Shown: positions 17,508 through 27,800, numbered from the stretch's first letter. The stretch is 64,000 nt of DNA from Porphyrobacter sp. AAP60 (GCF_001296025.1 NZ_LJHV01000002.1:310001-374000); one strand, 5' to 3'. Translations and numbers: made by a program. The notes: generated from the sequence alone by a model not told the origin.

Positions 17508-17652
17508 TTCTACGGTTTAAAAAATCTCCTAACATATTGTAATATAACTGCGGTAGAGCCCCGGTTCGCGATTGCCCGATTTGAATTCGCGTCTTCTACA
17601 TGCTACAGTTGGCACGTCACTGGCCACATAAGGCTGGGGCAAAGCAGGAGAC

Positions 17653-18105
17653 ATGAAGATGAAAAAACTCAGCATTGCAGTGCTGTTGGGGGCGTGCATC
17701 GCATCGCCCGCAATGGCGCTGGAACATGAAGTAGTTATCGAGCATGCCGCCGGCACTATCGCCGCAGATTATGCGGGCACCGTTACGGTAGAGACCCGTC
17801 AGGTTGGTTCTGCGGGAGTGGCTGGTCGTCCTAGCACCCTGCGATGCATCTGGACTGCTTCGCTCAGCGTTGAACGCACAGCAAAGGTTGGCGATACCCT
17901 CAACTCACGACGTTCGATGACGGGGGATGATGTTGCCAGCGGCTCCCGCCCGGGATGGTGCCAGACGCAGGCCAACGCGATCGACCGCTTGGTCGATTCC
18001 CGCCGCGAAACCTTCCGCATGGCAATGCTGGAACTGGTTGAGCAGGATCGCAGTGCCATTCTCGCTGAAGCCGATAGTCTTCGGGCAACCAATCGCGAAG
18101 GCTAG
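17653..18105 (+). CDS. small secreted protein, unknown
   Basis: A 150-residue protein with a clear signal peptide (MKMKKLSIAVLLGACIASPA, then MALE, cleavage expected near ALA/MAL-E). The mature part has two cysteines (RCIWTASLSVERTA and RPGWCQTQANAIDRLVDSRR) that could form a disulfide, and a helical acidic C-terminus. GGAG lies just before the ATG. The 145-base gap upstream is AT-rich and likely holds its promoter. I recognise no family. It ends at a strong bidirectional terminator. Confidence 0.75.
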   Translation: MKMKKLSIAVLLGACIASPAMALEHEVVIEHAAGTIAADYAGTVTVETRQVGSAGVAGRPSTLRCIWTASLSVERTAKVGDTLNSRRSMTGDDVASGSRPGWCQTQANAIDRLVDSRRETFRMAMLELVEQDRSAILAEADSLRATNREG

Positions 18106-18122
18106 ACTTTGGCCAACCCGTT

Positions 18123-18156
18123 AAAAAAAGGGCGCCCCGCAAAGGGCGCCCTTTTT
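18123..18156. terminator. bidirectional Rho-independent terminator
   Basis: Two copies of GGGCGCCC, each a palindrome, pair around CGCAAA, with an A-run on the left and TTTTT on the right. It separates the convergent secreted-protein and peroxiredoxin genes and can serve both. Confidence 0.93.
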
Positions 18157-18174
18157 GATTCCGTCATTTTTGTA

Positions 18175-18654
18175 TCAGAGCTGGCCGAGCATGTGATCCG
18201 CGCTTGAAACCTTGAAGTCGCCCGGCTCTTCGACATTAAGCTGTTCGACCACACCGTCGTTGATGACCATCGAAAAGCGCTGCCCGCGCTTGCCCATGCC
18301 GAAGCCCGATCCATCCATGGTGAGACCGATGGCCTCGACAAATTCGGCATTTCCGTCTGCCAGCATGGTGATGTCGTCGCTGCCCGAAGCCTTGTTCCAG
18401 GCGCCCATTACGAAAGCATCGTTGACCGCAGTGCCGACGATTTCGTCAACGCCCTTGGCTTTCAGATCGGAGGCTTTGTCAACAAAGCCCGGCAGGTGCT
18501 TGGCCGAACAGGTCGGGGTGAAGGCACCGGGCACCGAGAACAGCGCAACACGCTTGCCTGCGAAATAATCGCTCGACTTGACCGCCTGCGGGCCTTCCGC
18601 GGTGGCTTTGACCATTGTTACTTCGGGGATTTTGTCGCCAACGGAAATCGTCAT
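18175..18654 (-). CDS. peroxiredoxin, Prx5 type
   Basis: A 159-residue thiol peroxidase that reduces hydrogen peroxide and alkyl hydroperoxides. The peroxidatic site is PGAFTPTCS with Cys49, followed by the Prx5-type sequence KHLPGFVDKASDLKAKGVDEI and an NDAFVMGAW segment. No obvious resolving cysteine is present, so it probably works as a 1-Cys enzyme with glutathione or glutaredoxin. It is transcribed divergently from ahcY, across a 181-base gap. Confidence 0.93.
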   Translation of the reverse strand: MTISVGDKIPEVTMVKATAEGPQAVKSSDYFAGKRVALFSVPGAFTPTCSAKHLPGFVDKASDLKAKGVDEIVGTAVNDAFVMGAWNKASGSDDITMLADGNAEFVEAIGLTMDGSGFGMGKRGQRFSMVINDGVVEQLNVEEPGDFKVSSADHMLGQL

Positions 18655-18729
18655 GATCTGTGTATCCTTTTATATGCGGGGTATCCACGGGTCTCTACCG
18701 TGGCTCACGGCAGGGGGCAACAAATAGAC

Positions 18730-18749
18730 ATATAAAGATAAGTTTATAT
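18730..18749 (+). promoter_or_regulatory. candidate operator of ahcY (ATATAAA inverted repeat)
   Basis: ATATAAA-GATAAG-TTTATAT: two perfect 7-base arms around a 6-base spacer, 87 bases before the ahcY start. From memory, similar palindromes precede methionine-cycle genes in alphaproteobacteria and are read by ArsR-type regulators (SahR-like) that sense S-adenosylhomocysteine. The regulator gene is not in this window. Confidence 0.5.
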
Positions 18750-18774
18750 TTGCCTCCCGCGCCGCGCGCGGCTA

Positions 18775-18822
18775 GGGGCCTGTTCCAGAACAACCTGTCC
18801 CCCAAAGCGCGTGTTTTCGCGC
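18775..18822 (+). promoter_or_regulatory. structured ahcY leader
   Basis: Just upstream of the ahcY ribosome-binding site (AGGAG) are nested stems. GGGG (18775-18778) can pair with the C-run at 18799-18803 and enclose GTTC-CA-GAAC. A GCGCG/CGCGC hairpin (18807-18822) follows and touches the ribosome-binding site. It does not match the SAH riboswitch consensus that I know. It may only be local structure. Confidence 0.35.
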
Positions 18823-18835
18823 AGGAGAATTACTC

Positions 18836-20260
18836 ATGGCCACGCTCGCTGCTGCCCCGACCCACGAATATGTCATCAAGGACATCGCGCTTGCCCGTTT
18901 TGGCCGCGACGAGATCCAGATTGCCGAAACCGAAATGCCTGGCCTGATGGCGTTGCGCGAGGAATATGGTGCTGCCCAGCCGTTGAAGGGCGCCCGCATT
19001 ACCGGTTCGCTGCACATGACGATCCAGACCGCGGTGCTGATCGAAACGCTGGTAGCGCTCGGTGCCGAAGTACGCTGGGCGACCTGCAACATCTTCTCCA
19101 CCCAGGATCACGCGGCGGCGGCGATCGCAGCAAGCGGCATTCCCGTGTTCGCAATCAAAGGCGAAACGCTGGCCGATTACTGGGATTACGTGGGCCGCAT
19201 CTTTGATTGGGCAACTGATGAGAATCCTGATCTCACCTGCAACCTCATCCTCGACGACGGCGGCGATGCCACCATGTTCGCGCTGTGGGGCGCGCGCCTT
19301 GAAGCGGGCGAAGAAATGGGCAAGCCGACCAACGACGAGGAAGTCGAATTCCAGCGTGCGCTTAAGGCATTCGTCGCCGCCCGTCCGGGTTACCTCACCA
19401 AGACCGTCAAGGCGATCAAGGGCGTTTCGGAAGAGACTACCACCGGCGTGATGCGGCTTTACCAGATTGCCAAGCAGGGCAAGCTGCCGTTCCCGGCCAT
19501 CAATGTGAACGATTCGGTCACCAAGTCGAAGTTCGACAACCTCTATGGTTGCAAGGAATCGCTGGTCGACGCGATCCGCCGCGCGACTGATGTCATGCTG
19601 GCTGGCAAGGTCGCCTGCGTTGCCGGTTACGGCGATGTCGGCAAGGGTTCGGCTGCTTCGCTGCGTGATGGCGGCGCGCGCGTCATGGTAACTGAAGTCG
19701 ACCCGATTTGCGCGCTGCAGGCGGCGATGGACGGCTTTGAAGTTGTCACCATGGAAGACGCCGTCAAGCGCGCCGATATTTTCGTGACTGCCACCGGAAA
19801 CGAAGACGTGATTACCGCCGATCACATGATGAACATGAAGCCCATGGCGATCGTCTGCAACATCGGTCACTTCGACAGCGAGATCCAGATCAGCGCGCTT
19901 TCCAACTACGATTGGAAGGAAATCAAGGAAGGCACCGATCTTGTGACCTTCCCCGATGGCAAGTCGATCCTGATCCTCGCCAAGGGCCGTCTGGTGAACC
20001 TCGGCTGCGCCACCGGTCACCCCAGCTTCGTGATGAGCGCTAGTTTCACCAACCAGACGCTCGCCCAGATCGAACTGTTCACCAAGGCGGACGAATACCA
20101 GAACGACGTCTATGTCCTGCCCAAGCATCTCGACGAAAAGGTCGCCGCGTTGCACCTTGAAAAGCTTGGCGTGAAGTTGACCCAGCTCAGCAACAAGCAG
20201 GCCAGCTACATCGGCGTGCCGCAGGCTGGCCCGTTCAAGCCTGATCACTACCGCTACTGA
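18836..20260 (+). CDS. ahcY: adenosylhomocysteinase
   Basis: NAD-dependent hydrolase that splits S-adenosylhomocysteine into adenosine and homocysteine and so keeps methyltransferases active. The 474 residues include the alphaproteobacterial insert. The NAD-binding segment is [12 protein letters not shown] followed by [15 protein letters not shown], and the enzyme ends in the tetramer-contact motif KPDHYRY. AGGAG precedes the ATG at 9 bases. Regulation through the ATATAAA palindrome is likely. A strong hairpin follows the gene. Confidence 0.98.
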   Translation: MATLAAAPTHEYVIKDIALARFGRDEIQIAETEMPGLMALREEYGAAQPLKGARITGSLHMTIQTAVLIETLVALGAEVRWATCNIFSTQDHAAAAIAASGIPVFAIKGETLADYWDYVGRIFDWATDENPDLTCNLILDDGGDATMFALWGARLEAGEEMGKPTNDEEVEFQRALKAFVAARPGYLTKTVKAIKGVSEETTTGVMRLYQIAKQGKLPFPAINVNDSVTKSKFDNLYGCKESLVDAIRRATDVMLAGKVACVAGYGDVGKGSAASLRDGGARVMVTEVDPICALQAAMDGFEVVTMEDAVKRADIFVTATGNEDVITADHMMNMKPMAIVCNIGHFDSEIQISALSNYDWKEIKEGTDLVTFPDGKSILILAKGRLVNLGCATGHPSFVMSASFTNQTLAQIELFTKADEYQNDVYVLPKHLDEKVAALHLEKLGVKLTQLSNKQASYIGVPQAGPFKPDHYRY

Positions 20261-20269
20261 TCCGGTGAA

Positions 20270-20313
20270 GCCGCCCGTCCCACCCTGTTTTATCACAGGG
20301 TTGGGGGCGGGCG
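20270..20313 (+). terminator. hairpin after ahcY
   Basis: CCGCCCGTCCCACCCTG pairs imperfectly with CAGGGTTGGGGGCGGGCGG around a short A/T-rich loop, forming a very stable stem just after the stop. No T-run follows, so it may be a Rho-dependent end or an mRNA-protecting structure. Confidence 0.65.
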
Positions 20314-20361
20314 GGTTCATCACCGTTGCGCTGCTGCGCTCACGCGCATAGCGGTTGCATC

Positions 20362-22722
20362 ATGGATATATCGCCCCTTTCGCTTGTGCTGATCGCGCTT
20401 GTGCTGGCCGCTTGGACCGTGGGTGCGGCGATGGTGATTCTGCGCGCCAATCGCGGCATGAAGCGGGCCAGGGCGGTGAAGACCAGCCTCAAGCGGATGC
20501 AGACGTTGATGGACGTCGCACCTGCTCTGCCGTTGCTGGTAAGGGTTGACGGGCGGATCGAGGCGCCAGAACGGCTGGCGCGGATGCTTGGTCTGTCTGC
20601 CATGCCAAAATATCTCACTGAACTGGCACGCGAAGCAGGTGCACCCAAAGGCGGTGGCCTGGCGAAGGATCAGATCGATCAATTGTGGGCCAAGGTGCAG
20701 GCCACCCAGAAAAGCGCCGCCCCCTTTCGCATGGCGATCAACCTGCCTGGTTCGCAGCGCAGCCTTGCGCTTTATGGTACGCTGGCCGATCCGCAGGTGT
20801 CGCCCGGCGGCGCGGCGCTGGTTTGGGTGTTCGATTTTACCGAAAGCCATGCCGAACTGGCGCGGCTGCGCGCTGCAGCGGCGCGCGCGACGGGTGATTT
20901 CGCAGCGCTGGTCGGGCTGATCGAAGCAGCGCCGATGCCGATGTGGTTCCGCGGCGGCGATCTGACCCTTCAGCTGGTCAATCAGGCCTATGTTGATGCG
21001 GTGGGCGCAGCCAGCGCCGCCGAAGCCGTTCAAAGCCAGATCGAACTACTGGAACCCGAAGGAGGGCGCTCTCCAGCTGAAATTGCGGCGGTTTCGCTGA
21101 AAAGCCAGGATAAGTCCGAGCGTATCGTCGCTGCAACGATCCACGGTGCGCGCCGGACCCTACGGGTCAGCGATTTACCGCTCGGGCAGGAAGGTGTTGC
21201 GGGCTACGCTATCGATATCGAGGAACAGCAGCAGGTCTCGCGCGAGTTTCGTGCCTTCCGCGATGCCCAGCGTGCGATGCTTGACCAATTGTCGGTTGGA
21301 GTCGCACTGTTCGACCCCGAAGAACGGCTGACTTTTGCCAACCTTCCGTTCCGCAGGCTGTTCTCGCTCACGGATGAGGCGATTGATGCGCGCACGCCCT
21401 TCGAACGGTTCCTCGCCGAATCGCGCGAACGGGGACGAACGCCAGAAGTGCGCGATTTCCCCGAATGGCGGCGTGAACGTCTGGCTTGGTTTGATGGCAA
21501 CAAGACCCAGGAAGAGGCATGGCCGCTGCCCGGCGGCACGCACCTGCGGGTGGTTGCGCAGCCGATGCCAGATGGCGGCCTGGTTCTGATCACCGAAGAT
21601 CGCACCGAAAGCCTTGCCCTGTCTGCCGTTCGCGACACTTTGTTGCGAACTCGTACCGCCACTCTCGACAGCCTGTTTGAAGCGCTCGCCATCTTCGCTC
21701 CGGATGGTTCGGTGCAGTTGTGGAATCGCAGTTTTGCAGGAACCTGGGGGCTTACCCCCGAGCTGCTTGATCGGCATCCCAGTGCTGATGAACTGCTGAA
21801 CGCGATCGGGCGCAATCTGGTGAGGCCGGATGAGGCGGAACTGATTGGTGCAGCGGTGCGCGCTGCTACGCTCGACCGGCGAGATAAGGGCGGGCAGGTG
21901 GATCTCGCCGACGGACGCACGCTGCGGTTCGCGGGCATTCCGCTGCCGGATGGCAATGGCCTGCTGACGGTTCTTGATATCACCGCTTCGCAGAAGGCCG
22001 AGCAGGCCCTGCGCGAACGTGCCGAAGCGCTGGAGGAGGCTGATGCGGTCAAGGCGCGCTTCCTCGCGAATATGAGCTACGAATTCCGTACTCCGCTGAC
22101 CACGATTGGCGGATATGCCGAACTGCTCAAGAGCGGCGCGGCCGCCGATCCGCAAGCGGCGGGCGAATATGTCGATGCGATCCTCAGTGCTGTCGAACGC
22201 TTGACCGAACAGGTCGAAAATGTGCTCGACCTGTCGCAGAGCGAAGCGGGTCTGCTGCCGATCCGCAAGGAAAGGGTCGATCTGCTCGATTTCCTCACCA
22301 CGCTTGTGCGCGAGCGCGAGGCGGCGATCATCGCGGCAGGCCTCAGCCTTGATCTGAAGGGACGCAGGGGGAGGGTGGTCGAAGCCGATCCGCGCCAGCT
22401 GGGCCGGGCGATCGGCAATCTGCTCGACAATGCGGTGGCGGGCACACCCGACGGCGGCCGGATCGTGATTGATCTGCGCAAACTGCCCGATGACGGGGGC
22501 GCGGGGATCGAAATCGTGATTGCGGATAATGGCCGCGGGATGACGGCTCAGGAACTCGCCCGCGCGCAAGGCGGACTGAAAGCGGCGAAGGATGGCGCGC
22601 CCGAACGCCGCACCGGCCTCGGCATTCCACTCGCCCGCCAGCTGATCGAGGCGCATGAAGGCACGCTGGACATTGCCAGCCGAAAGGGCGCCGGCACAAC
22701 AGCAACGATCCACCTGCCATGA
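20362..22722 (+). CDS. divL: DivL-type PAS-domain pseudokinase (Tyr in place of His)
   Basis: A 786-residue sensor: one N-terminal membrane segment (about residues 5-27), several PAS-like domains, a HisKA-like domain and a HATPase_c domain. The H-box reads NMSYEFRTPL, with Tyr573 where histidine kinases have the phospho-acceptor His; this is the hallmark of Caulobacter DivL. The N-box (AIGNLLDNAV), G1 (IADNGRGMT) and G2 (GLGIPLARQL) are intact. DivL controls the CckA-ChpT-CtrA pathway. It is coupled by ATGA to tsaE, as in other alphaproteobacteria. Start: the ATG at 20362; an upstream in-frame start at 20326 would precede the membrane anchor. Confidence 0.88.
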   Translation: MDISPLSLVLIALVLAAWTVGAAMVILRANRGMKRARAVKTSLKRMQTLMDVAPALPLLVRVDGRIEAPERLARMLGLSAMPKYLTELAREAGAPKGGGLAKDQIDQLWAKVQATQKSAAPFRMAINLPGSQRSLALYGTLADPQVSPGGAALVWVFDFTESHAELARLRAAAARATGDFAALVGLIEAAPMPMWFRGGDLTLQLVNQAYVDAVGAASAAEAVQSQIELLEPEGGRSPAEIAAVSLKSQDKSERIVAATIHGARRTLRVSDLPLGQEGVAGYAIDIEEQQQVSREFRAFRDAQRAMLDQLSVGVALFDPEERLTFANLPFRRLFSLTDEAIDARTPFERFLAESRERGRTPEVRDFPEWRRERLAWFDGNKTQEEAWPLPGGTHLRVVAQPMPDGGLVLITEDRTESLALSAVRDTLLRTRTATLDSLFEALAIFAPDGSVQLWNRSFAGTWGLTPELLDRHPSADELLNAIGRNLVRPDEAELIGAAVRAATLDRRDKGGQVDLADGRTLRFAGIPLPDGNGLLTVLDITASQKAEQALRERAEALEEADAVKARFLANMSYEFRTPLTTIGGYAELLKSGAAADPQAAGEYVDAILSAVERLTEQVENVLDLSQSEAGLLPIRKERVDLLDFLTTLVREREAAIIAAGLSLDLKGRRGRVVEADPRQLGRAIGNLLDNAVAGTPDGGRIVIDLRKLPDDGGAGIEIVIADNGRGMTAQELARAQGGLKAAKDGAPERRTGLGIPLARQLIEAHEGTLDIASRKGAGTTATIHLP

Positions 22723-23183
22723 CCGATACAGGCATCGTTCTGCCCGATCTTGCAGCGATGAAGGCCTACGGAGCTGCTATTGCAGCCCGGCTGCAAGCGG
22801 GAGATGTGGTGGCACTGGAGGGCGGGCTGGGCGCGGGCAAGACTACTCTGGCGCGGGCTATTCTGGCAGCACTTGGCCACCAGGGAGAGGTGCCGTCACC
22901 AACCTTCACCATCATCGAAACATACGACAGTCCGTCCTTGCGCCTGCCGGTGGTTCATGCCGATTTCTACCGCCTGAAGCACCCTGAAGAACGCCACGAA
23001 ATCGGGCTCGACGATTACCGCGATGGCGCCGTGCTGCTGGCGGAATGGCCGGATCATGCGGGCGGCTTCAGCCATGAGCCGGGGTGTTTGACGATCATGC
23101 TCGATTTGGCGGGGGAAAGCGGTGCCGGGGGACGGATTGCGATTGCCCGTGGCGGTGCGAATTGGGTAGGGCGGATGCCATGA
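22719..23183 (+). CDS. tsaE: tRNA threonylcarbamoyladenosine biosynthesis ATPase
   Basis: A 154-residue P-loop protein needed with TsaB/TsaD for the t6A37 modification of tRNAs. Walker A is GGLGAGKTT; PSPTFTIIETY and VVHADFYRL are the family signatures, and EWPDHAG follows. Start and stop both overlap the neighbours as ATGA, placing it inside the divL-addA operon. Confidence 0.95.
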   Translation: MTDTGIVLPDLAAMKAYGAAIAARLQAGDVVALEGGLGAGKTTLARAILAALGHQGEVPSPTFTIIETYDSPSLRLPVVHADFYRLKHPEERHEIGLDDYRDGAVLLAEWPDHAGGFSHEPGCLTIMLDLAGESGAGGRIAIARGGANWVGRMP

Positions 23184-24169
23184 GCGCGCTTCCTCAAGGC
23201 CTTGCCGATTTTGTTGCCCACGCCGGTTGGGAGGGAGCGGTGATCGACCCGCTGCCCGGCGATGCCTCGTTCCGGCGGTATTTCCGGCTGACCAGACGCG
23301 CTGGCGAATCGGCAATGCTGATGCACGCGCCGCCGCCGCATGAAGACCCCAAGCCATTCCTCCACGTTGCCCATTGGTTGAACGGCAACGGAATGCGTGG
23401 ACCTGCAATCCTGGCAGAGGATGCTGCGGCAGGCTGGGTACTGACCGAAGATTTCGGCAATGACCGGATGCGCGACTGGCTGGATCTGCATCCGGCCGAT
23501 GAAGAAGCAGCCTATACCGCTGCGATCGATGCGCTCGTGGCATTGCACCAAGTACCGCCAGGCCCCTTTGCACCCTATGATACGGCAACATACCTGCGCG
23601 AAGTTGCTCTATTTACGGATTGGTATTGCCCGGCGATGGGCCTTACCGTTGATGAGGCCGGCTTCGCGTCGGCGTGGCGCGAGGTGTTGGAACCGCTTGA
23701 ACCAAGTGGTGCAATTAGCGTGACAATCCTGCGGGATTATCATGCCGAAAACATAATGCTGCTCGGCGGGAAACCACATGCGCCGCAAGGTCTCATCGAC
23801 TTTCAGGACGCGCTGGTCGGCCATCGGGCTTACGACCTTGTCTCGCTGTTGCAGGATGCGCGGCGCGATGTTCCCGAGCCGCTGGAAGCGGCGATGCTGG
23901 CCCACTATTGCGCCGCAGCAGGCGTAGAAGACGAAGGTTTCTTTGGAGATTATGCCCGTCTTGGCGCGCAACGGAACGCCAAGATCGTCGGCATCTTCAC
24001 CCGGCTCGACCGGCGTGATGGCAAGCCGAAATACCTGGACATGATTCCGCGCGTCTGGGCGGCGATGGAGCGTGATCTGGCGCATGCCGCGCTGGAGCCG
24101 GTGGCGCGCTGGTTCGATGCGAATGTCCCGGCTGATCTGCGGGCCGCGAACGGAGCCTATCCTGCATGA
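23180..24169 (+). CDS. amgK: anomeric MurNAc/GlcNAc kinase (APH family)
   Basis: A 329-residue aminoglycoside-phosphotransferase fold protein. In Pseudomonas and other species AmgK phosphorylates MurNAc and GlcNAc at C1 for peptidoglycan recycling. Catalytic signatures are DYHAENIM (Brenner-type loop, HxxN) and LIDFQDALVGHRAYDLVSLL, the metal-binding segment. The next gene encodes the matching nucleotidyltransferase MurU, which supports this assignment over a drug-resistance kinase. The longer open frame starts inside tsaE; ATG 23180 overlaps the tsaE stop as ATGA. Confidence 0.9.
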   Translation: MSALPQGLADFVAHAGWEGAVIDPLPGDASFRRYFRLTRRAGESAMLMHAPPPHEDPKPFLHVAHWLNGNGMRGPAILAEDAAAGWVLTEDFGNDRMRDWLDLHPADEEAAYTAAIDALVALHQVPPGPFAPYDTATYLREVALFTDWYCPAMGLTVDEAGFASAWREVLEPLEPSGAISVTILRDYHAENIMLLGGKPHAPQGLIDFQDALVGHRAYDLVSLLQDARRDVPEPLEAAMLAHYCAAAGVEDEGFFGDYARLGAQRNAKIVGIFTRLDRRDGKPKYLDMIPRVWAAMERDLAHAALEPVARWFDANVPADLRAANGAYPA

Positions 24170-24888
24170 GCACCGCTTTGCTGGCCTCAGACACCGCGAT
24201 GATCCTGGCCGCAGGGCTTGGCAAGCGGATGCGACCGCTCACTGCCAGCCAGCCCAAGCCACTGGTGCGGGTGGCGGGTAAGCCGCTGATCGATCACGCG
24301 CTTGACCGCTTGGCCGAAGCCGGCGTGGCGCACGCTGTAGTCAATGTGCACTATCTTGCCGACGCGCTGGAAGCTCATGTACTCGCCCGCAGCACCCCGA
24401 CTGTGACAATATCCGACGAACGCACGCAGTTGCTCGAGACGGGGGGAGGAATGATCAGAGCGCAATCACTTCTGCCTGATCCGTTCTTTGCGCTGAATGC
24501 TGACAACATCTGGCTCGATGGGCCAAAGAGCGGGTTTTACGATCTGTCGCGTCGCTGGGATCCGCAAGCAATGGACGCGCTGTTGCTGGTAGTGCCGCAC
24601 GCCCGCGCGGCAAACTTCAACGGACCGGGTGATTTCCACATGGACCCGCAGGGCAAACTCACGCGTCGCCGTGACGGACGGGTTGCGCCATTCATTTACA
24701 CCGGCATCCAGCTGGTCAGCCACCGTTTGTTGCGTGACGCCCCGGAGGGGCCGTTTTCCACCAATATTCTCTGGAACCGGGCGATGGAGGAAGGGCGGCT
24801 ATACGGCCTCAGCTTCACCGGTCTGTGGTTCGAAGTCGGCACGCCGCAGGCGATCCGTCCGACAGAGGAGGCGTTGCACGGTGGCTGA
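24166..24888 (+). CDS. murU: MurNAc-1-phosphate uridylyltransferase
   Basis: Makes UDP-MurNAc from MurNAc-1-phosphate, bypassing the fosfomycin-sensitive MurA/MurB steps. The 240-residue nucleotidyltransferase has the signature LAAGLGKRMRPLT followed by PKPLVRVAGKPLIDHAL, an ETGGGMIRA strand-turn and FALNADNIW with the metal-binding Asp. Start is coupled to amgK (ATGA) and the end overlaps the GTG of addB by 8 bases. Confidence 0.92.
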   Translation: MSTALLASDTAMILAAGLGKRMRPLTASQPKPLVRVAGKPLIDHALDRLAEAGVAHAVVNVHYLADALEAHVLARSTPTVTISDERTQLLETGGGMIRAQSLLPDPFFALNADNIWLDGPKSGFYDLSRRWDPQAMDALLLVVPHARAANFNGPGDFHMDPQGKLTRRRDGRVAPFIYTGIQLVSHRLLRDAPEGPFSTNILWNRAMEEGRLYGLSFTGLWFEVGTPQAIRPTEEALHGG

Positions 24889-27800
24889 GCCACGCGTCAC
24901 AGGCCCGCTGGTTTACTCGATCGCCGCACACCGCGGATTTGCCGATGCCTTGGTCGCCGGGCTTGTTCCGCGTTACCGTGAACCCGGTTTCGGCCTTGCG
25001 CGTCTGACACTGCTGGTGCCTTCGAGCCGGGCAGCGCGCACCTTGTCCGAAGCCTTCATTCGCCATGCCGGAGAGACAGGCGAGCGCGGGTTGCTGATGC
25101 CGCGCATGATCGCGGTGGGCGATCTGGACCTTGACGAGAAGCTCGGCGCGGCGCTTGATCCGCTCGGGGCCTCCGATATCCCGCCTGCCTGCGATCCGGT
25201 GCGGCGCTGGCTCGCGCTTGACCGGCTGATTGCCGAGGAACGCGCCGCCGAAGGTATGGACGCGCTGCCTGGCCGGGCTCGACTCAATCTGGCGCGCGAA
25301 ATCGCTCGGGCAATGGACCGGTTGCTGGTCGAGGAAAAGACCGCTGACGATCTTCTCGGTGCGCCAGTACTTTATAGCGTGACCGGTGTCGCCGATCACT
25401 GGAAGCGTGCGATCCGGCTATTTGCGCGGGTCAACAAGCGCTGGCAGGCCGAGCTTGCGGATCGGGGCGAGATTGACGCTGCCCATCGGCGCAACCTTTT
25501 GTTCGACCGGGCGGCCCACCTCTGGAAGGCAAGCCCGCCGCCGCACCCGATTGTGGCTGCCGGGGTGACAAGCGCTTCGCCTGCGCTGGCGCGCTTGCTT
25601 CGGGTGATCGCCGAATTGCCGCAAGGCGCGGTCGTGTTGCCTGATCTCGATTTGGCCATGGACGATCCGGCGTGGGACGAGCTTGGGCGGGCAGGGGCGA
25701 CAGATGGACCCGATGGCGCGGTGTTCGGAGTGGACGATGCGCTTTCCCATCCGCAATATCATCTCAAGCTGCTGCTGAACCGGATGGGAGTGAACCGGGC
25801 GGAAGTGCAGCAATGGCATCGGCGGGGAGCTGCCGCCGCAGAGCCCTCCCGCAGCCGGGCGATTTCCTCATTGTTTCTGCCGCCACAGGCCAGTCGGACA
25901 TGGGTGGGCTTGGGCGCGGAATACCGCCGGTTGGCAGGCGTTCGGCTGCTTACCAGCCCAACTATCGAGATCGAAGCGCAGGCAATTGCGTTGATGGTGC
26001 GTGAGGCACTGGAGCAACCCGAACAGCGCATCGCCGTTGTCACGGCTGACCGGGGGTTGGCGCGGCGGGTGACGCAGCATCTTGCGCGCTGGAATATCGT
26101 CGCGGATGACACCGCCGGTCGCCCCTTGTCGACGACCCCGGCGGGCCGCCTGGTAGGGTTGTTGGCAGAGATCGCCGCCCATGGGCCTGATCCGGGCAAT
26201 CTTGTGGCCGCATTCGGGCACCCTCTGGTGCGGGGTCATGATGGCGAGGCGCGCCGCGCGTGGCTGGCCGGGTTGAGAGCCTTTGACCGCCAGTTGCGCG
26301 GGCCGGCGATCGCCCCGGGACTCGATCCGCTGCGAAAGGCCGCTGAAAAGGCCGAAGTGTCCGATTGGTGGGCAGAGGCAGAGTCATTGATTGAACCCCT
26401 CGGTGAATGGCCCACACAGATCGCCTTTGCCGACGCGCTGCGTATTCTTGCCGATGCTGCCGAGGCTATCGCGGGACTGATGGTCTGGGAGCGCGAGGAC
26501 GGGCGCGCGTTGGGCACGATGATCAATGAACTGCGCAGTCAGTCCCAGGCGCTGGGGACAGTGATCGAAAGCGCCGACATCGCTGGAATTTTGCGCGATG
26601 TGATGGACGATGTGGCAGTGCGCCCCGGCTATGGCGGGCATCCGCGGGTTAGCATCTACGGGCTGCTTGAAGCGCGTATGGCCCGCGCCGATCTGGTTAT
26701 TTGCGGCGGACTGAATGAAGGCAGCTGGCCCCAGCCGCCGGCTGCCGATCCGCTTCTGGCTCCGGCGATCCTGCGGGCGCTCGGCGTGCCGGGCGTAGAG
26801 TTCCGCATCGGGCTTGCCGCACATGATCTGGCCGGCGCGATGGGCGCGCCAAAGGTTGTGTTGAGCCGTGCTTTGCGTGATGCCGATGGCCCGACCTTGC
26901 CGTCGCGCTTTTTGCTACGCGTCGAAGCCTTGCTTGGAGAGGATTTGGCAAAGGAGCACCGAGAGACCGCGATCCCGGCGCTTCTGCCGCACCTTGACCG
27001 GTTGCGCGCGAAAGCAGATCCTTACCCAAGACCTGCACCTGTTCCTTCGCCAGCGTTGCGGTTGGTGCCCATCAGGGTCACCGCGCTCGATCGCCTGCTG
27101 GGCGATCCTTACCAGTTCTATGCGCAGGCGATACTTGACCTGAGGCAGTTGCAACCACTTTCTGCCGATCCCTTCAGCGATCCCGCACTTCGCGGAACAC
27201 TTGTGCACGACATTCTCGACAAATGGCATCGCGCAAAGGCGGAAAATCCTTCACTCGCGCTTGCACCCTTTGCTTCCGCGCATTTTGCCGCTGAACGTGT
27301 CCACCCGCTGTTTCGCTTGCTGTGGCAGCCGCGTCTGATCGCAGCGCTCGAACGGTTCGAAAAGTGGATTGCCGATCCGCAGGACGAAGGGCGCCTTGTA
27401 CTGGCCAGCGAGGCCACCGGCAGCATGACGATTTCCGGGGTGACAGTGATGGGCCGCGCAGACCGGATAGACCGCCTGGCTGACGGCACTCTTGCTATCG
27501 TGGATTACAAAACCGGCAGAGTGCCTAGCAAGAAGCAGGTTGAAAAGGGTTTCGCCCTCCAGCTTGGCCTGTTGGGTTTGATAGGGCAGGCAGGCGGCTT
27601 TGTGCGCGAAGGCATTGCCGCAGCCGAGCCGACCCGTTTTGAATATTGGTCATTCGGCAAGGATGATGAGGGCTTCGGAAAGAAGGCCAGCCCGATGAAG
27701 ATGTCATCGCGCGAAAGCGGCCTGCTGCCGGAAGAGTTTCTGCCGCACCATCTATCAAAACTGGAAGAGGCAATCGGTCGCTTCATCAACGGGTCGGAAC

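Noticed and set aside
18655..18835. SAH or SAM-SAH riboswitch before ahcY
   Set aside because: The known conserved bases are not found. Only generic stems and the ATATAAA palindrome are seen.
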